Assembly: GCA_030592145.1 (NCBI GenBank)
Contig: JAUVKJ010000042.1
Span: 1 to 9,748, forward strand
From: Bacteroides sp.
GTDB lineage: Bacteria; Bacteroidota; Bacteroidia; Bacteroidales; SM23-62
Direction of reading: 5' to 3'
Length of the DNA: 9,748 nucleotides
Shown: positions 8,360-9,748 of the stretch, piece after piece
How positions within the stretch are numbered: position 1 is the stretch's first letter
Layout: every line of letters begins with the position of its first letter
Position numbers and translations under genes: made by a program
The notes under the pieces: generated by a model
Databases searched by the model: none
Told to the model about the DNA's origin: nothing
What the model saw: the letters and a program-made list of their open reading frames with translations, nothing else

Positions 8360-8830
8360 TTATTCGGTCTCCAGGTCGTTAATAGCCCCGCCCAGAATCT
8401 TCTCGGCGAGGGATGCAAAATCAAGTGCTTCTTCACTCACCTTGCCATATTGATCTTCAGCCCAGATCTCTATTTTTCCGTATTGTCCGGCCAGGACCAC
8501 ATCTTTCCCTATCCCCGCAAAATCCATTAAACGCTTCGGCATCAGGATACGATTGTTTGAATCCAGGACCAGTTCGGCGGTACCCTGGTAGAACATCCGC
8601 AGAAAACGGCTGTGTTCCTTATTGTAAGGATTGGTATTGCTTCGTATGATCCTGTTCTGCCGTTCCCACTCCCGGATCGGGTACAATACAAGACACTTCT
8701 CGAATACATCGCGCTTTACCACGAATTTTTCCTGCGCAGCCGCCGGCAATTGCTTCTTAAATGCAGACGGAAGCATGATCCTTCCCTTGGCATCCACTTT
8801 GCATGTATATTCCCCTATAAACGTTATCAT
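8360..8830 (-). CDS. mraZ: MraZ, dcw-cluster transcriptional regulator
   Basis: MraZ is a DNA-binding protein with two SpoVT/AbrB-like half domains that assembles into rings; in E. coli it represses its own operon. At 156 residues it has normal length. The first half domain is at about 1-50, with GEYTCKVDAKGRIMLPSAFK (6-25) holding the DxKGR motif at 13-17. The second is at about 80-125, with ELVLDSNNRILMPKRLMDF (86-104). There the motif reads DSNNR instead of DxxGR; I recall this as frequent in Bacteroidota. The start is ATG (8830-8828), with AGGA directly against the start codon and no well-spaced Shine-Dalgarno. It is the first gene of the cluster, and 40 bases upstream lies a three-repeat element that looks like its own operator. 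Confidence 0.97.
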   Translation of the reverse strand: MITFIGEYTCKVDAKGRIMLPSAFKKQLPAAAQEKFVVKRDVFEKCLVLYPIREWERQNRIIRSNTNPYNKEHSRFLRMFYQGTAELVLDSNNRILMPKRLMDFAGIGKDVVLAGQYGKIEIWAEDQYGKVSEEALDFASLAEKILGGAINDLETE

Positions 8831-8870
8831 TCCTGCATTTTCCGGTCAATGTGTAAAAATAATACAAAAA

Positions 8871-8900
8871 TCTCCACTTTTCACCACTTTCTCCCATTTT
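8871..8900 (-). promoter_or_regulatory. Probable MraZ operator: three tandem 10-bp repeats
   Basis: Read on the minus strand towards mraZ, three adjoining 10-bp units occur: AAAATGGGAG (8900-8891), then AAAGTGGTGA (8890-8881), then AAAGTGGAGA (8880-8871). Each has a TGG core at unit positions 5-7, so the cores recur every 10 bp, one helical turn. This is the arrangement described for E. coli MraZ (TGGGN repeats with 5-nt spacers), and the AAAGTG part also resembles the motif reported for mycoplasma MraZ. Units two and three are identical at 9 of 10 bases. A weaker in-phase fourth unit, AATGTGTCAA, may lie at 8910-8901. The array ends 40 bases before the mraZ ATG. Just downstream, TATTTTTA (8861-8854) could be a poor -7 element, in which case the array would cover the -33 region; this is uncertain. 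Confidence 0.8.
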
Positions 8901-8965
8901 TTGACACATTGTTAAAAACTTTAGTGCTATTTTTCCATATTCCTGATTATCAGTGTCTTAAGATT

Positions 8966-8973
8966 CAAAGTAA
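8966..8973 (-). promoter_or_regulatory. Candidate -7 element for the mraZ (dcw) promoter
   Basis: The minus strand reads TTACTTTG, 7 of 8 matches to the Bacteroidota housekeeping -7 consensus TAnnTTTG. I see no convincing TTTG -33 element about 20 bases upstream. If used, transcription would start near 8960 and the MraZ repeats would lie in the 5' leader. The call depends mainly on the mirrored copy on the other strand at 9016-9023. Confidence 0.3.
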
Positions 8974-8997
8974 AAAGCTATAAGGTTCTTTTCCGGG

Positions 8998-9005
8998 TAT
9001 TTTTG
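8998..9005 (+). promoter_or_regulatory. Candidate -7 element (TAnnTTTG) for the acyltransferase gene
   Basis: The plus strand reads TATTTTTG, an exact match to TAnnTTTG, 60 bases before the acyltransferase ATG. No clear -33 TTTG is seen at the usual distance. The region is T-rich, so a chance match is possible. Confidence 0.35.
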
Positions 9006-9015
9006 CTTTTTTTTC

Positions 9016-9023
9016 TTACTTTG
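9016..9023 (+). promoter_or_regulatory. Alternative candidate -7 element for the acyltransferase gene
   Basis: TTACTTTG followed by C matches TAnnTTTG at 7 of 8 positions and follows a T tract. It would give a leader of roughly 35 bases before the ATG at 9066. The same octamer occurs on the opposite strand at 8973-8966, with 42 bp between the two copies, which fits back-to-back promoters. It competes with the exact TAnnTTTG match at 8998-9005, and the sequence does not decide between them. Confidence 0.35.
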
Positions 9024-9065
9024 CAATTCCCGAAATACAGGCATAATTCTGGAAAAAAGATCTAA

Positions 9066-9748
9066 ATGACCGAATCTCCCGAACCCGGATCCGCACAAAG
9101 AATTGACATCAGGAAGGTCTTTCGTGAAAAGAGTCCCGGTCTGGCCAGGATCATGCCAGGATTTGTGTTTCGTTACATAGAAAACATCCTGCACCAGGAC
9201 TTAATAAATGAATTCCTGGAGCGGCACGGCCATAAATACGGACTTGAGTTCCTCGAGGCTGCTTTTCAGGAATTCAATATAAAAATGGACCTTCGCGGGG
9301 AGGAGAACCTGCCGAAAAAGGGGCGGTTCCTGTTTGTCTCTAACCATCCCCTGGGAGGATTTGACGGGGACATGCTGATCTACATACTCCGACAGCATTA
9401 CCCTAAAGTGACCGTACTGGTAAACGACATCCTGATGAACATGAAAAACCTGGAGGAGTTTTTTGTTCCCATTAACAAGCACGGCGGGCAATCCAGGGAG
9501 AGCGTACGGCTGATCGATGAAACCTTCCGTTCCGATACTCAGATCCTGTCCTTTCCTGCAGGTTATGTTTCGAGGAGGATCAAAGGAGTGATACAGGATC
9601 TTGAATGGAAGAAAAGCTTTATCGTCAAAGCAACACAATACCAGAGGGATGTTATTCCCGTTCATGTAAACGGACAGAACACGAGACGTTTTTACCGCCT
9701 GGCCAACCTCCGTAAGTTCCTCAGGATCAAGTGGAATCTGGAAATGTT
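9066..9748 (+). CDS. PlsC-like lipid O-acyltransferase (partial, C-terminus outside window)
   Basis: The first 227 residues are visible and the frame is open at the right edge. The protein belongs to the lysophospholipid/glycerol-3-phosphate acyltransferase superfamily, which moves an acyl chain onto a hydroxyl of a membrane lipid precursor. Block I is SNHPLGGFDGD (92-102), with H94 and D100 as the likely catalytic pair. The spacing is HX5D rather than the usual HX4D. VPINKHGGQSRES (134-146) fits block II and FPAGYVSRRIKG (163-174) fits block III (normally FPEGTRS), with VIPVHVNG (196-203) as block IV. The N-terminal part (14-75, with PGFVFRYIENIL at 31-42) resembles, from memory, Bacteroidota enzymes in the OlsA/GlsA group that make aminolipids such as glycine lipids. 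That substrate is an inference. The ATG is the first start after an in-frame TAA (9063-9065). It has no strong Shine-Dalgarno and is transcribed away from mraZ. Confidence 0.85.
   Translation, partial: MTESPEPGSAQRIDIRKVFREKSPGLARIMPGFVFRYIENILHQDLINEFLERHGHKYGLEFLEAAFQEFNIKMDLRGEENLPKKGRFLFVSNHPLGGFDGDMLIYILRQHYPKVTVLVNDILMNMKNLEEFFVPINKHGGQSRESVRLIDETFRSDTQILSFPAGYVSRRIKGVIQDLEWKKSFIVKATQYQRDVIPVHVNGQNTRRFYRLANLRKFLRIKWNLEM

Larger units (their letters stand above)
8831..9065. other. Divergent intergenic region between mraZ and the acyltransferase gene
   Basis: This 235-bp AT-rich stretch is the only sizeable non-coding interval in the window. It holds the putative MraZ repeats near the mraZ side, a mirrored pair of TTACTTTG octamers and a T-rich segment near the acyltransferase side. 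I see no RNA gene, terminator hairpin or conserved small reading frame in it. Both flanking genes are transcribed outward, so it must supply both with promoters unless the acyltransferase is read from elsewhere. Confidence 0.85.

Noticed and set aside
8901..8930. TTGACA at 8901-8906 followed 18 bases later by TGCTAT, resembling a sigma-70 promoter on the plus strand.
   Set aside because: The -10 half matches at only 3 of 6 positions, and Bacteroidota housekeeping promoters do not use the TTGACA/TATAAT pair.
8958..9194. A 78-codon open frame on the minus strand covering part of the intergenic region.
   Set aside because: It overlaps the acyltransferase N-terminus in antisense and has low-complexity Lys-rich sequence from the T tract, with no motif.
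9201..9665. A 154-codon open frame on the minus strand.
   Set aside because: It is antisense to the acyltransferase, whose conserved blocks are clearly in the plus-strand frame.
1..9748. CRISPR arrays, insertion sequences, tRNA or rRNA genes and phage or defence genes.
   Set aside because: None were seen. The window is filled by a conserved housekeeping cluster with no long repeats or transposase-like frames.

Overview
The window is the front part of a division and cell wall (dcw) cluster from a bacterium of the phylum Bacteroidota, probably Bacteroidales or a close relative. The assignment rests on four things. The gene order is mraZ-rsmH-ftsL-ftsI-murE-mraY-murD-ftsW, with no murF or ddl. 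MraY carries a long extra loop. FtsL is of the divergent Bacteroidota type. Shine-Dalgarno sequences are weak, and TAnnTTTG-like promoter elements are present. No species can be named from the sequence alone.

Layout: positions 1-8830 hold eight genes, all on the minus strand, so transcription runs from right to left. From the promoter end they are mraZ (8830-8360), rsmH (8359-7460), ftsL (7460-7059), ftsI with a C-terminal PASTA domain (7072-4955), murE (4951-3494), mraY (3487-2237), murD (2212-872) and ftsW (824 to beyond position 1, cut by the window). The first six genes abut or overlap (gaps of -14 to +6 bases); the gaps then widen to 24 bases before murD and 47 before ftsW. This is the pattern of a single transcription unit with translational coupling. 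A 235-bp intergenic region (8831-9065) separates mraZ from a divergent plus-strand gene (9066 to the window end) that encodes a PlsC-like lipid acyltransferase, cut by the right edge.

Function: MurE adds the third stem residue (meso-diaminopimelate, judged by its DNPRxE motif) and MurD adds D-Glu to the UDP-MurNAc precursor. MraY moves the precursor onto undecaprenyl phosphate as lipid I. FtsW polymerises lipid II and FtsI crosslinks the product at the septum, with FtsL as part of the divisome scaffold. RsmH methylates 16S rRNA. MraZ is the cluster's DNA-binding regulator. The intergenic region holds three tandem 10-bp repeats that match the known MraZ operator design, 40 bp upstream of mraZ, and two TTACTTTG copies in opposite orientation that could be divergent promoter elements.

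No previously undescribed system was found; this is a conserved housekeeping locus. The points most worth a second look are the MraZ operator, the back-to-back promoter layout shared with a lipid acyltransferase, the HX5D (rather than HX4D) motif of that acyltransferase, and the Bacteroidota-type insertion in MraY.
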